IMG/VR virus record: IMGVR_UViG_3300047560_001714 | Coordinates: 62,001-126,000 of that record | DNA from: a virus | DNA: 64,000 bases | Direction: 5' to 3' (one strand) | Shown: positions 6,720 to 13,532 of the stretch, one piece after another | How the letters are laid out: every line of letters starts with the position of its first letter | How positions within the stretch are numbered: position 1 is the stretch's first letter | Notes under the pieces: model-generated | Seen by the model: only the letters and a program-made list of their open reading frames with translations | The model's database searches: none | Told to the model about the DNA's origin: nothing | Position numbers and translations under genes: made by a program

Positions 6720-6776
6720 AGGATACAACCAGCAACAATTACGCCAGACTGATAATCTGAAAATGTAACGTATCCT
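6720..6776 (+). ncRNA. Stem-closed RNA element 3 (Ile-like anticodon hairpin)
   Basis: End stem AGGATAC/GTATCCT (6720-6726/6770-6776) with AACCAGCA inside. It encloses a hairpin CAGA-CTGATAA-TCTG (6745-6759) that looks exactly like a tRNA-Ile(GAU) anticodon arm, bounded by a short TTAC/GTAA helix. No other tRNA parts are present. Confidence 0.6.
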
Positions 6777-6800
6777 GTTTTTATAACTAATCGGACAACT

Positions 6801-7055
6801 ATGAAAGTAACAAAACTTGACAAACGATTTACATTATATCACAGGGGTTATATTCACGCTGTCATTGATGTTGAACAGTATGGTCCATTTATGGATCATG
6901 TTAAAACCTACTTTGCAGATAAAAAACATTTGTATGATTTTACCACCCAACGTAAACGAATTCATGGGTTGCCTTCTTACCGACGCAGTGTAGCTGTAAT
7001 CGGTTTTAGACGCGAAGAAGATTTAACTATGGTCCTATTATCTTTTAACAATTAA
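6801..7055 (+). CDS. Small basic protein, paralogue of 7751-7990
   Basis: 84 residues starting MKVTKLDKRFTLYHRGY. Start and end match the 79-aa protein at 7751 (MKIIKLDKRHRLY and FKREEHLTLALLSY versus FRREEDLTMVLLSF), so these are diverged duplicates. The mix of basic and aromatic residues suggests nucleic-acid or protein binding. Both copies sit beside RNA elements inside the tRNA region. No known family recognised. Confidence 0.7.
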   Translation: MKVTKLDKRFTLYHRGYIHAVIDVEQYGPFMDHVKTYFADKKHLYDFTTQRKRIHGLPSYRRSVAVIGFRREEDLTMVLLSFNN

Positions 7056-7099
7056 CGATTATTCCAGATTTATCAAAATAAAAACAATAAAGGTACAAT

Positions 7100-7327
7100 A
7101 TGAATAAAGAAGAATTACGCGAAATATTTTCAGAACAAACCACGAAATCGTCATCTGTGATGTTTATGATATCAACTTTAAAAGAAGTAATTGATGATAA
7201 ACAACATATTAGTTTACAAGTGTTAACCACTGAATCTGAAAAAATTGATGAACTGTTAGATAACGAATTGGTGGGATGTGAATTCGAATCATATGTGAAC
7301 GATATTCCAAAGTTCGTAAAACAATAA
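7100..7327 (+). CDS. Hypothetical protein, 75 aa
   Basis: MNKEELREIF start with AAAGG 8 nt upstream. Acidic, probably helical, with one internal cysteine; no membrane segment. Located between the two paralogous small basic proteins. Function unknown. Confidence 0.65.
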   Translation: MNKEELREIFSEQTTKSSSVMFMISTLKEVIDDKQHISLQVLTTESEKIDELLDNELVGCEFESYVNDIPKFVKQ

Positions 7328-7336
7328 CAAATTATA

Positions 7337-7420
7337 TGGATGAATACCGCATTTTTAGCTGGCTTACGATCGTTCATTATTAACAAATGTCATCGTCGGC
7401 TTGCAGACAAAAATCATCCA
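7337..7420 (+). ncRNA. Stem-closed RNA element 4
   Basis: End stem TGGATGA/TCATCCA (7337-7343/7414-7420) followed by G; inside it starts ATACCGCA, the C variant of the signature. The interior has no tRNA arm I can recognise. It occupies most of the 115-nt gap between two genes. Confidence 0.55.
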
Positions 7421-7442
7421 GCTTTAACCACAGGATAATATT

Positions 7443-7748
7443 ATGTTTTTTAATAAAGAATTACTAAACCAAATAGCGAAACTCACCACAATCGCTGAAA
7501 AGCTTCACGATGAAAATACAATGATGCGTAACACTTTTACAATGCTTGGGGAAACCATCAAAGAAATGGACGCTAAAATTAGCACATTAGAAGGTGAGGT
7601 TAAGAATTTAAGGACTCTGAATCAACTTGACCACCAGTACCCAATCGCAGTTAATAAGTGGGGAAGATGGAATTCTCACGGAGTTAAGAACCAAACGCCC
7701 CCAGATAAAGATTCTGGATGTAATCGTAAACACTGTGAATGTGACTAA
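7443..7748 (+). CDS. Coiled-coil protein, 101 aa
   Basis: Residues about 5-62 form heptad-like helices (IAKLTTIAEKLHDEN and ISTLEGEVKNL), followed by a tail with three cysteines (CNRKHCECD) that might bind a metal. Likely oligomeric. The stop lies 2 nt before the next gene. Role unknown. Confidence 0.65.
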   Translation: MFFNKELLNQIAKLTTIAEKLHDENTMMRNTFTMLGETIKEMDAKISTLEGEVKNLRTLNQLDHQYPIAVNKWGRWNSHGVKNQTPPDKDSGCNRKHCECD

Positions 7749-7750
7749 TA

Positions 7751-7990
7751 ATGAAAATTATTAAATTAGATAAACGCCATCGACTTTACTGTGAAGGATA
7801 TCGTTATGCAATTTCTAAAATTTATTTGGATAGAGGTATTGCAAAACATATCCGCAAGTATTATAATAAAGATTCGGAGATATTCAAGCAATATGCAACA
7901 ATCAATCGAACTTTTTTACCTTATGGATACATTGCATTTAAACGTGAAGAACATTTAACGCTGGCGTTGTTATCCTATGAAAATTATTAG
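7751..7990 (+). CDS. Small basic protein, paralogue of 6801-7055
   Basis: 79 residues, MKIIKLDKRHRLYCEGY. It shares the first 14 and last 15 positions in pattern with the 84-aa protein at 6801. The middle is diverged and rich in K, R and Y. Translation is probably coupled to the preceding coiled-coil gene. Function unknown. Confidence 0.7.
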   Translation: MKIIKLDKRHRLYCEGYRYAISKIYLDRGIAKHIRKYYNKDSEIFKQYATINRTFLPYGYIAFKREEHLTLALLSYENY

Positions 7991-8018
7991 TTGACAAATG
8001 AAAATGATGCTGTATAAT
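7991..8018 (+). promoter_or_regulatory. Promoter of the second tRNA block
   Basis: TTGACA (7991-7996), 16-nt spacer, TATAAT (8013-8018), directly after the preceding stop codon and 12 nt before a tRNA. Confidence 0.85.
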
Positions 8019-8029
8019 AGCTAACAAAT

Positions 8030-8106
8030 GGCGGTGTAGCTCAGTTGGTTAGAGCAATCCTTTCATACGGGATAGGTCGTAGGTTCGATTCCTACTGTCG
8101 CCACCA
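8030..8106 (+). tRNA. tRNA-Met or tRNA-Ile2 (CAT)
   Basis: Anticodon loop TTCATAC on stem ATCCT/GGGAT, D-arm GCTC...GAGC, encoded CCA. The acceptor holds two consecutive G-U pairs. A CAT anticodon may be elongator Met, or Ile if C34 becomes lysidine; the sequence does not settle it. Confidence 0.9.
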
Positions 8107-8114
8107 ACTAAATT

Positions 8115-8189
8115 GCCCTTATCGTTTAATGGATAGGACATGGGATTTCTACTCCCAGAATGGAGGTTCGATTCCTTCTAAGGGTGCCA
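8115..8189 (+). tRNA. tRNA-Arg (TCT)
   Basis: Anticodon arm TGGGA-TTTCTAC-TCCCA, acceptor GCCCTTA/TAAGGGT, discriminator G, encoded CCA. Confidence 0.95.
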
Positions 8190-8276
8190 GTGGTGCTAGA
8201 TATGGCCCACGTTAAAAACAGAATATATCAAACTGATTAGTTTGTGGTGTTAGTTGTGACCCACGTTAAAAACAGA
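8190..8276 (+). repeat. Two direct repeat units
   Basis: GTGGTGCTAG...CCCACGTTAAAAACAGA (8190-8222) recurs as GTGGTGTTAG...CCCACGTTAAAAACAGA (8244-8276). Each unit can form a GTGG/CCAC hairpin followed by a conserved GTTAAAAACAGA tail. It sits between tRNA-Arg and tRNA-Met. Function unknown. Confidence 0.7.
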
Positions 8277-8287
8277 TAACAATTTAT

Positions 8288-8362
8288 GCCCCTATAGCTC
8301 AATGGTAGAGCGTATTCCTCATAAGAATTTGGTTATAGGTTCGAACCCTGTTGGGGGCACCA
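8288..8362 (+). tRNA. tRNA-Met (CAT)
   Basis: Anticodon loop CTCATAA on stem ATTC/GAAT, GCCCC acceptor start, TTCGAAC T-loop, encoded CCA. The second of three CAT tRNAs in the window. Confidence 0.92.
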
Positions 8363-8368
8363 ACAAAT

Positions 8369-8443
8369 ATATCGGTGGTGTAATGGTAACATACGGGCCT
8401 CCAAAGCCTTGAGATTAGGGTTCAAATCCTTACCGGTATGCCA
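8369..8443 (+). tRNA. tRNA-Trp (CCA)
   Basis: Acceptor ATATCGG/CCGGTAT, anticodon loop CTCCAAA, TTCAAAT T-loop, discriminator G and encoded CCA end. Confidence 0.9.
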
Positions 8444-8454
8444 AACAAAAAATA

Positions 8455-8544
8455 GGAAGAGTGGCAGAGTGGTTTAATGCAGCGGTCTTGAAAACCGCCG
8501 ACGGTTAGTCCCGTCCGTGAGTTCGAATCTCACTTCTTCCGCCA
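8455..8544 (+). tRNA. tRNA-Ser (TGA)
   Basis: GGAAGAG/CTTCTTCC-type acceptor, anticodon arm GCGGT-CTTGAAA-ACCGC, long variable arm (class II), encoded CCA. Confidence 0.95.
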
Positions 8545-8549
8545 AATAT

Positions 8550-8604
8550 TGGATGCTAACAGCAATTACTTATAATTTCTTTTGGTGAAACTTAAATGCA
8601 TCCA
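8550..8604 (+). ncRNA. Stem-closed RNA element 5 (near twin of element 11)
   Basis: End stem TGGATGC/GCATCCA (8550-8556/8598-8604) plus TAACAGCA. The 41-nt interior differs from element 11 at only a few positions near its 3' end. No tRNA arms inside. A weaker related fold follows at 8616-8696 (GTTCTG/CAGAAC with ATAACAGC inside). Confidence 0.65.
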
Positions 8605-8726
8605 GCTTAAATAATGTTCTGTCGTATAACAGCTACATAGTAGTGAAATATGTCCCACACCACTGGGGAAGATATTGGTGAAAATCCATTCAGAACTAAC
8701 ATTTCTAAACAACTTGAGAGATTATT

Positions 8727-8996
8727 ATGAAAAAATTACTTTTACTTGCTGGCCTAACTTTATTAGTAACTGGTTGTGCTGCAACCGGTGAATTAGATAC
8801 AGTTCCGGACCGTGTTAACAAACTAGAAGCCGCTGATAAGGTATTCAAAACCGATTTGAAAACTTTAACTGATAAAACCGCATCGTTGACAAATACACAA
8901 CAACAATGTATTAATCATTGTAAACTTTCTTCAAGTCGAATGAACAATTTCGATAGAAAACTTGATAACGCTTTCAACAAAGCACTAATTAAGTAA
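8727..8996 (+). CDS. Small outer-membrane-type lipoprotein, 89 aa
   Basis: MKKLLLLAGLTLLVTGC is a typical type II signal peptide with a lipobox (LVTG-C17). The remainder is a helical, heptad-rich stretch (VNKLEAADKVFKTDLKTL) with two later cysteines, in the manner of Lpp-like lipoproteins. Made by the phage, it may alter the host envelope, help lysis or exclude rival phages. It precedes a membrane protein and a lytic transglycosylase, so a lysis-related role is plausible. Confidence 0.8.
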   Translation: MKKLLLLAGLTLLVTGCAATGELDTVPDRVNKLEAADKVFKTDLKTLTDKTASLTNTQQQCINHCKLSSSRMNNFDRKLDNAFNKALIK

Positions 8997-9009
8997 TTTA
9001 AAAAAATCC

Positions 9010-9038
9010 TTGACAAATCTATAAACACACACTAGAAT
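9010..9038 (+). promoter_or_regulatory. Promoter of the envelope/lysis-type unit
   Basis: TTGACA (9010-9015), 17-nt spacer, TAGAAT (9033-9038). Confidence 0.75.
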
Positions 9039-9067
9039 AACCTTTTATTTAATTGGAGGTAAACACG

Positions 9068-9265
9068 ATGTCTGAACAACTTAGTAGAATGATGTACACT
9101 GGCTTATTCCTTTTAATATTTGCGGTTATCTGTTCGACGTTTGGTGGATATGTCGTATATAACCACATGAGTAAAAATTATTTCCCAATCCAAGATAGCA
9201 ATATCGGTGGGTTTGTGTTTAGAAAAGGAAAAGTTTATTCATTAGAAGAAGTCAAGGATTTATAA
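9068..9265 (+). CDS. Membrane protein, 65 aa
   Basis: ATG 9068 is chosen over an in-frame TTG because GGAGG lies just upstream of it. One membrane helix (about residues 10-31), then a polar domain ending YSLEEVKDL. Its stop overlaps the next start by one base (TAATG), so it is coupled to the transglycosylase. A holin-like or accessory role is possible but not shown. Confidence 0.7.
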   Translation: MSEQLSRMMYTGLFLLIFAVICSTFGGYVVYNHMSKNYFPIQDSNIGGFVFRKGKVYSLEEVKDL

Positions 9266-9798
9266 TGAAAACTTTATCAACTATATTTTTTCTATTACTA
9301 TCACACTCAGCGTGTGCTGATGTGGTCAAAGTGATCGATACAAAGACCGGTAATATTGAATTAGTTAAAACACGTTCTTTCTCTCTAGCTAAAAATATAG
9401 ATAAAAAGATTTATTCAAAAGCTGACATAAATCGATTTGTCAAATTAGCATCAATTAAGAACAAGGTTGACGAAAAACTGATTCACGCTGTTATTAAGGC
9501 TGAAAGTAGTTATAGAAAAAATGCAATAAGTAAAGTAGGCGCAGCTGGTTTGATGCAACTCATCCCAGCAACTGCCACTAGATTTGGTGTGACCGACCGA
9601 TTTGATGTTAAACAGAATATTGACGGTGGTACCAAGTATCTTAAATTCCTACTAAATACGTTTAAGAACACACCACTTGCTCTGGCTGGTTATAATGCAG
9701 GGGAAAATGCAGTCATTAAATATAACTACAAAATTCCCAACTACCCAGAAACTAAAAATTATGTTAAAGTGGTGATGGAAAATTACGTAACGGAATAG
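9265..9798 (+). CDS. Lytic transglycosylase with SLT domain
   Basis: 177 residues: signal peptide (1-18), linker, then a Slt70-type catalytic domain. Key features are the catalytic E80 in AVIKAESSYRKNAIS, then GAAGLMQLIPATA, and AGYNAGENAV. These enzymes cleave peptidoglycan between MurNAc and GlcNAc with formation of 1,6-anhydro-MurNAc. The signal peptide places it in the periplasm, which suits lysis or wall remodelling more than a virion role. Confidence 0.9.
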   Translation: MKTLSTIFFLLLSHSACADVVKVIDTKTGNIELVKTRSFSLAKNIDKKIYSKADINRFVKLASIKNKVDEKLIHAVIKAESSYRKNAISKVGAAGLMQLIPATATRFGVTDRFDVKQNIDGGTKYLKFLLNTFKNTPLALAGYNAGENAVIKYNYKIPNYPETKNYVKVVMENYVTE

Positions 9799-9801
9799 AC
9801 T

Positions 9802-10563
9802 ATGATAACACTACTTAATATATATAAACAATCACTGTTAATGGCTAAACTAAGTTCATTGGCATATAATACTGACCAATCATTCAAAGATCTCGGATAT
9901 GATAGTAAGTATATATTTAGGAAAGGTTCCGAAGCATATGTTTTGTGGGATAACGACGATTTTATTATAGTTTGTCGTGGTACACAACCAAATAAGTTTG
10001 AAGACATTATAGCTGATATTAGACTCAATTTGGTACCTAGCTATTCTAACCGTGGTAGAGCGCACGCCGGATTTAAACACAGCGTCGATCTATTGTGGCC
10101 AGAACTGGAAAAACTTATTATTAAGTATGGTTCAAACAGAAAAATCTGGTGTACTGGACACAGTCTAGGTGCAGCAATGGCAACATTGATTACAGCAAGG
10201 TTGCCATTATTAAAGACCACTACCCCAACATTATTTACATTTGGTAGCCCTCGTGTTGGCGATGCTGATTTACACGATTATCTAATCGAGTTAGGTGTTG
10301 AACATCATAGATGGGTCAATAATGCGGATATGGTTACACGTAACCCAGTATTCCCATATCGTCATCACGGTATACTATATTATATGAATCATCATGGTGA
10401 ACTTGCCACGATGAGTATAATTAGAACCGCGATTGATAGAATTAAAGGTTTCATTACTGGTATTAAGAAAGGAAAAGTAAATTTCTTTGTTAATCACTTC
10501 ATTGAAAATTATATTAACAACATAGAAAAAATGGTTGATGATGAAAAAAATAGCAATTCCTAA
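9802..10563 (+). CDS. Lipase class 3 family protein
   Basis: 253 residues with an alpha/beta-hydrolase core: nucleophile S121 in GHSLGAAMA, a following FGSPRVGD strand (147-154), D176 in NNADMV and H188/H189 in YRHHG as the likely triad. This matches the fungal-lipase/class 3 family, which hydrolyses acylglycerols or phospholipids. With the lipoprotein, membrane protein and transglycosylase upstream it forms a likely envelope-disruption set. No signal peptide is seen, so it probably acts from the cytoplasm or after membrane damage. Confidence 0.85.
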   Translation: MITLLNIYKQSLLMAKLSSLAYNTDQSFKDLGYDSKYIFRKGSEAYVLWDNDDFIIVCRGTQPNKFEDIIADIRLNLVPSYSNRGRAHAGFKHSVDLLWPELEKLIIKYGSNRKIWCTGHSLGAAMATLITARLPLLKTTTPTLFTFGSPRVGDADLHDYLIELGVEHHRWVNNADMVTRNPVFPYRHHGILYYMNHHGELATMSIIRTAIDRIKGFITGIKKGKVNFFVNHFIENYINNIEKMVDDEKNSNS

Positions 10564-10816
10564 TTTTACGGATGATGAATCCGACCCTTTCTGGTGGGAT
10601 AAATTTGCGTCAGACATCGGGTATCTTGACATACAGGAATACCAATATGATGAATATGCAAAAATATTAACGAATAAAGCCAATAACATATTATTAGAAT
10701 ATAATGCCACATTTGAGTTATCACTAATGGCCGATCCAAGTGCTATTTGTGATTATGCAGTTATTACCTTTAAAGATGAAGCAAAGTATAATTGGTTTTT
10801 ACTAAAATACACATAA
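10538..10816 (+). CDS. Hypothetical protein, 92 aa
   Basis: Starts inside the lipase gene (26-nt overlap). Acidic and aromatic (FTDDESDPFWWDKF near the start). The two adjacent ATGs (10538, 10541) are equally possible starts. The stop shares a base with the next start (TAATG). No family recognised. Confidence 0.6.
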   Translation: MMKKIAIPNFTDDESDPFWWDKFASDIGYLDIQEYQYDEYAKILTNKANNILLEYNATFELSLMADPSAICDYAVITFKDEAKYNWFLLKYT

Positions 10817-11490
10817 TGCGGTCGGATGAATATAAAAATAAAATAATAAATAACCTTTCATCACCGTATAGGATTGATAATTTTATAACAGAAACTGAGC
10901 GTAATTTATTAAAAGACTATTTTAACGATAGTTCACATAAAATAATTAAAAATACTGGACCTATTGTACTACATCTATCTGAATATGATTACCAGAATGA
11001 AGTACTGTATGGTATAAAAACTAGAGTTGAGCAATTATTAAATTCATCTGTATATTTTGGGCATTTTTTCTATACGAATCGACCACATATAATTCATAAT
11101 GATGATAGTTTAAGTATCAACGTGCCGTATAAAGGTATAAACATACCAATCGAAACGTGTGAGGAAACATCATTGTGTATTTTTGATCAATTCTACCTAG
11201 ATGGCCCATGTAAATTTTTTAATGGGTCAACTGATATACCAACCTATCATAATTTACAAAAATATGAATATTCTGGTGTTCAAGGATTGGTCGATGGTGA
11301 TTTTGATGAAAGTTTTCGTATAAAACATTTAAACCATTTAGAACCATCATGGTTACAAGGGCTTTCTATAAAAGAAATGATTCAGCAAACCATGAATTGT
11401 GGTATAGTATTTGATACAGTAAACTTACACTGTTCAACAAATTTTAAACAATCCAAACTTGGATTAAGTTTTTTTACACATTTGATATGA
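10816..11490 (+). CDS. 2OG-Fe(II) oxygenase-like protein, 224 aa
   Basis: ATG 10816 fits the TAATG coupling with the gene upstream. The sequence shows a jelly-roll pattern with PHIIHNDD (HxD-like), then INIPIETC on a central strand, and NLHCSTNFKQSKLGLSFF near the C-terminus, giving a distal histidine and a basic residue that could hold 2-oxoglutarate. Fold assignment is by pattern only and the substrate is unknown. It overlaps the methyltransferase-like gene by ATGA. Confidence 0.55.
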   Translation: MRSDEYKNKIINNLSSPYRIDNFITETERNLLKDYFNDSSHKIIKNTGPIVLHLSEYDYQNEVLYGIKTRVEQLLNSSVYFGHFFYTNRPHIIHNDDSLSINVPYKGINIPIETCEETSLCIFDQFYLDGPCKFFNGSTDIPTYHNLQKYEYSGVQGLVDGDFDESFRIKHLNHLEPSWLQGLSIKEMIQQTMNCGIVFDTVNLHCSTNFKQSKLGLSFFTHLI

Positions 11491-12026
11491 TCAACAAAGA
11501 TGCGTTCTCGAATGGCCAAATTGATAGTAAACTATGGTTATGCCAAGAATTAGAAAATTTAGAATGGACGTCAGAACTAACGCAAATATACGGTGGATGG
11601 TATGGAATTACCGCATTTTTATTATTAAGTCGTGAAAAATTCAAAGTAACGCGCATAGAAAGTTATGATATTGACCCATCGTGTCAGGTTATTGCTGATA
11701 TGATTAATGAAAATTGGGTATTTAAAAATTGGCAATTTAAAGCACATACCGCTGATTGTAATAATATATTAACACAGCCAGATTTAATTATTAATACCTC
11801 AACTGAACATTTTGATGAAATGGACTGGTTTCATAACATAAAACCAGGTACACGAGTGATATTACAAGGCAACAATATGCCACATGACGATCACTTTATA
11901 CACAGTCAATCACTTAAAATGTTTATTGACAACTACCCATTAACTAGTATATACTATACTGGTGAATTAGATTTTAAATACCCATCTTGGGGATTCACTA
12001 GATACATGATTATCGGTGTGAAATAA
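11487..12026 (+). CDS. SAM methyltransferase-like protein, 179 aa
   Basis: Contains elements of a class I Rossmann methyltransferase: IYGGWYGITAF (motif I region), ESYDIDPS (acidic end of strand 2), CNNILTQPDLIINTSTEHF (motif IV region). The glycine-rich loop is atypical. Coupled to the 2OG-like gene upstream by a 4-nt overlap and close to the cupin gene downstream, so these may modify the same molecule. Target unknown. Confidence 0.55.
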   Translation: MINKDAFSNGQIDSKLWLCQELENLEWTSELTQIYGGWYGITAFLLLSREKFKVTRIESYDIDPSCQVIADMINENWVFKNWQFKAHTADCNNILTQPDLIINTSTEHFDEMDWFHNIKPGTRVILQGNNMPHDDHFIHSQSLKMFIDNYPLTSIYYTGELDFKYPSWGFTRYMIIGVK

Positions 12027-12046
12027 TCATATCACTAAATATTGTT

Positions 12047-12502
12047 ATGTTAAATATATACACAAAAGAATTGATGGGTAGTTTTAAAAATATTAATGAT
12101 AAGATTGACAAATTAAACGAAATTGGTGTAACATATACACGGATTGATCTTGATGGTAGTTACATTGGTGAAATAAAGTTCTTGCATAATGTTCCTTATC
12201 ATGATACAATATCTGTAAATGAAAATACTGAGAATTATCCAGAATTAAGAAACAAGTTTAAACGTGAACATACTCATGATGACTTTGAAATGAGATTATT
12301 CACACACGGTACAGCATCTTTTTTCATAAATGCTAATGATTTAGTTTATGAATTAGTTGTTGGACCAGCTGATTTAATCAGTATACCAGCTAATACCAAA
12401 CATTGGTTCGATGCTGGTGACAACCCAGACTTTTCGGCAATTAGGTTTTTTACAGACGAAGATGGATGGATTGCAAAATATACTGATGAAAAAAATGCTT
12501 GA
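12047..12502 (+). CDS. Acireductone dioxygenase-like cupin
   Basis: 151 residues with the cupin metal motif H75-T-H77-D-D-F-E81 and a second histidine H119 in ANTKHWFD, the four ligands of acireductone dioxygenase (MtnD). The later AIRFF and GWIAKY also fit that family. MtnD acts in methionine salvage, converting acireductone to the keto-acid precursor of methionine and formate (Fe form). Why a phage would carry it is unclear; recycling of methylthioadenosine from SAM-using enzymes is one possibility. A promoter overlaps its 3' end. Confidence 0.8.
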   Translation: MLNIYTKELMGSFKNINDKIDKLNEIGVTYTRIDLDGSYIGEIKFLHNVPYHDTISVNENTENYPELRNKFKREHTHDDFEMRLFTHGTASFFINANDLVYELVVGPADLISIPANTKHWFDAGDNPDFSAIRFFTDEDGWIAKYTDEKNA

Positions 12503-12527
12503 CAAGTTAAAAAGATAAGTGTATAAT
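12499..12527 (+). promoter_or_regulatory. Promoter of the fMet tRNA and permuted tRNA-like block
   Basis: TTGACA (12499-12504), 17-nt spacer, TATAAT (12522-12527); it overlaps the stop codon of the cupin gene. Confidence 0.85.
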
Positions 12528-12562
12528 TTGTCACATATTGAAACAGTTCTTTAACAAATTAT

Positions 12563-12639
<77 letters not shown>

Positions 12640-12643
12640 ATAT

Positions 12644-12774
12644 AGGATCTTAACAGCATATTCTATTTGCCTTCTAAGCACGAGATGTGGGTTCGAATCC
12701 CACACGTAATTTGCGGACTAATGTAGCAAATAACGTTAGCTTAACGGGATAGAGCACGATAAAAATAAGATCCT
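12644..12774 (+). ncRNA. Element 6: circularly permuted tRNA-like RNA (Arg-UCU-like)
   Basis: End stem AGGATCTTA/TAAGATCCT (12644-12652/12766-12774), signature TAACAGCA. Inside, in order: loop CTTCTAA (12671-12677) with 3' strand GCACG; variable loop; T-arm GTGGG-TTCGAAT-CCCAC (12687-12703); acceptor 3' strand ACGTAAT; loop; acceptor 5' strand ATAACGT (12730-12736); TA; D-arm GCTT-AACGGGATA-GAGC (12739-12755). The acceptor pairs within the element (10 of 11 when extended with TTGC/GCAA). The missing part of the anticodon 5' strand is split: CG follows the D-arm and TGC precedes the loop. No CCA. Either a Y-RNA-like tRNA mim or a permuted tRNA. Confidence 0.75.
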
Positions 12775-12783
12775 GACCCTTAT

Positions 12784-12899
12784 AGGTTTCTAACAGCAAG
12801 TATTATGGGGATCGGAAATGGTAGGTTCGAGTCCTACTATGCAGTCGTATGATTGCATAAGGGCTACGGGTGGTGCCGCCGATTATAAAAATGAAACCT
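12784..12899 (+). ncRNA. Element 7: circularly permuted tRNA-like RNA (Pro-like)
   Basis: End stem AGGTTTC/GAAACCT (12784-12790/12893-12899), signature TAACAGCA. The order is ATGGGG, anticodon 3' strand ATCGG (12811-12815), 5-nt variable loop, T-arm GTAGG-TTCGAGT-CCTAC, acceptor 3' TATGCAG, loop, acceptor 5' TTGCATA (12853-12859), D-arm, anticodon 5' strand CCGAT (12879-12883). All three tRNA helices pair inside the element, and CCGAT/ATCGG is perfect, so the permutation is clear. The loop would resemble Pro(UGG) but lacks U33, and position 8 is A. No CCA. These gaps favour a tRNA mimic over a decoding tRNA. Confidence 0.75.
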
Positions 12900-12909
12900 G
12901 TTAATTTTA

Positions 12910-13024
12910 TGAATGCTAACAGCAATTTAATAACACCTGACGTGTCGTGAGTTCGAATCTCACCGTGTAAGTAATTACACGTAGCTCAGTTGGTAGAGCA
13001 TCTGGCCATAAAAAAATGCATTCA
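12910..13024 (+). ncRNA. Element 8: circularly permuted tRNA-like RNA
   Basis: End stem TGAATGC/GCATTCA (12910-12916/13018-13024), signature TAACAGCA. T-arm GTGAG-TTCGAAT-CTCAC (12947-12963) is followed by CGTGTAA, a 4-nt loop GTAA, and TTACACG (12975-12981): a perfect 7-bp acceptor closed by a tetraloop. A textbook D-arm GCTC-AGTTGGTA-GAGC follows. The anticodon region is poor: TCTGG and CCTGA pair with one T-T mismatch and there is no U33. No CCA. The element can act as a tRNA-shaped RNA but is unlikely to decode. Confidence 0.75.
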
Positions 13025-13034
13025 GTATATATTT

Positions 13035-13095
13035 TGGTTGTTTTCAGCAATTTTAAAGATTCGATTTCTTATTTTTCCCAGGTGGGATACAACCA
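13035..13095 (+). ncRNA. Stem-closed RNA element 9 (T-arm bearing)
   Basis: End stem TGGTTGT/ACAACCA (13035-13041/13089-13095) with TTTCAGCA inside. The interior has a 4-bp T-arm with canonical loop TTCGATT (13060-13066) and then a TCCC/GGGA hairpin, like a T-arm plus closed mini-acceptor without D-arm. Confidence 0.55.
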
Positions 13096-13120
13096 GTAAC
13101 TTTTGACTTTTGGTAACACT

Positions 13121-13228
13121 ATGTTTATACTTATTACTGCTGAATCAATTATATTATTATTAACAATATACTTTGGTTGGCGTATTTGGACAAAGATTTC
13201 AAACAAAATTACGGAGTTTTTCAAATGA
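13121..13228 (+). CDS. Membrane microprotein, 35 aa
   Basis: MFILITAESIILLL..., one membrane helix followed by a basic tail ending ITEFFK. Its stop overlaps the next ATG (ATGA). No family recognised. Confidence 0.5.
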   Translation: MFILITAESIILLLTIYFGWRIWTKISNKITEFFK

Positions 13229-13341
13229 CTACTGATACATCGGATGATGAAGCTGTTTTAACAATGGACCCCGAAACTTTTGCAAAACTGTTTCGAGATG
13301 AACTTGAAAAGCTTAAACAAAAGCAGAACGACGCACAATAA
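13225..13341 (+). CDS. Acidic microprotein, 38 aa
   Basis: MTTDTSDDEAVLTMDPETF..., with a charged helical C-terminus (RDELEKLKQKQ). Coupled to the membrane microprotein by a 4-nt overlap and ending 2 nt before tRNA-Ser. A GGAG lies upstream within the previous gene. Function unknown. Confidence 0.55.
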   Translation: MTTDTSDDEAVLTMDPETFAKLFRDELEKLKQKQNDAQ

Positions 13342-13343
13342 TT

Positions 13344-13430
13344 GGAAGGTTGCCAGAATGGTATTGGAGCGGATTGCTAATCCGTCAACGGGAAACCGTT
13401 GTATAGGTTCGAACCCTATACCTTCCGCCA
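13344..13430 (+). tRNA. tRNA-Ser (GCT)
   Basis: GGAAGGT/ACCTTCC acceptor, anticodon arm CGGA-TTGCTAA-TCCG, long variable arm, encoded CCA. Confidence 0.95.
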
Positions 13431-13443
13431 ATTACCTATAAAT

Positions 13444-13509
13444 TGGATACATACAGCATATTTAAAATCACTGCAAATGACCTTTCCGGGTGATAACCGG
13501 AGGTATCCA
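13444..13509 (+). ncRNA. Stem-closed RNA element 10 (Cys-like anticodon loop)
   Basis: End stem TGGATAC/GTATCCA (13444-13450/13503-13509), ATACAGCA inside. The interior has TCA-CTGCAAA-TGA (13468-13480), the same 7-nt loop as the tRNA-Cys of this phage, and a TCCGG/CCGGA hairpin with a 7-nt loop. Confidence 0.6.
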
Positions 13510-13532
13510 GATTAAATTTTAAGGAGACATTT

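Noticed and set aside
8616-8696. Fifteenth RNA element
   Set aside because: GTTCTG/CAGAAC pairs and ATAACAGC is near, but the signature does not directly follow the stem; not counted.
12644-13024. Ordinary-order tRNAs formed by joining the D-arm of one element to the T-arm of the next
   Set aside because: The acceptor strands do not pair across elements (ATAACGT with TATGCAG fails), while they pair well within each element in permuted order.
12644-13024. Group I introns in permuted intron-exon form
   Set aside because: Flanks are only about 20-30 nt and have no P3-P8 core or guanosine site.
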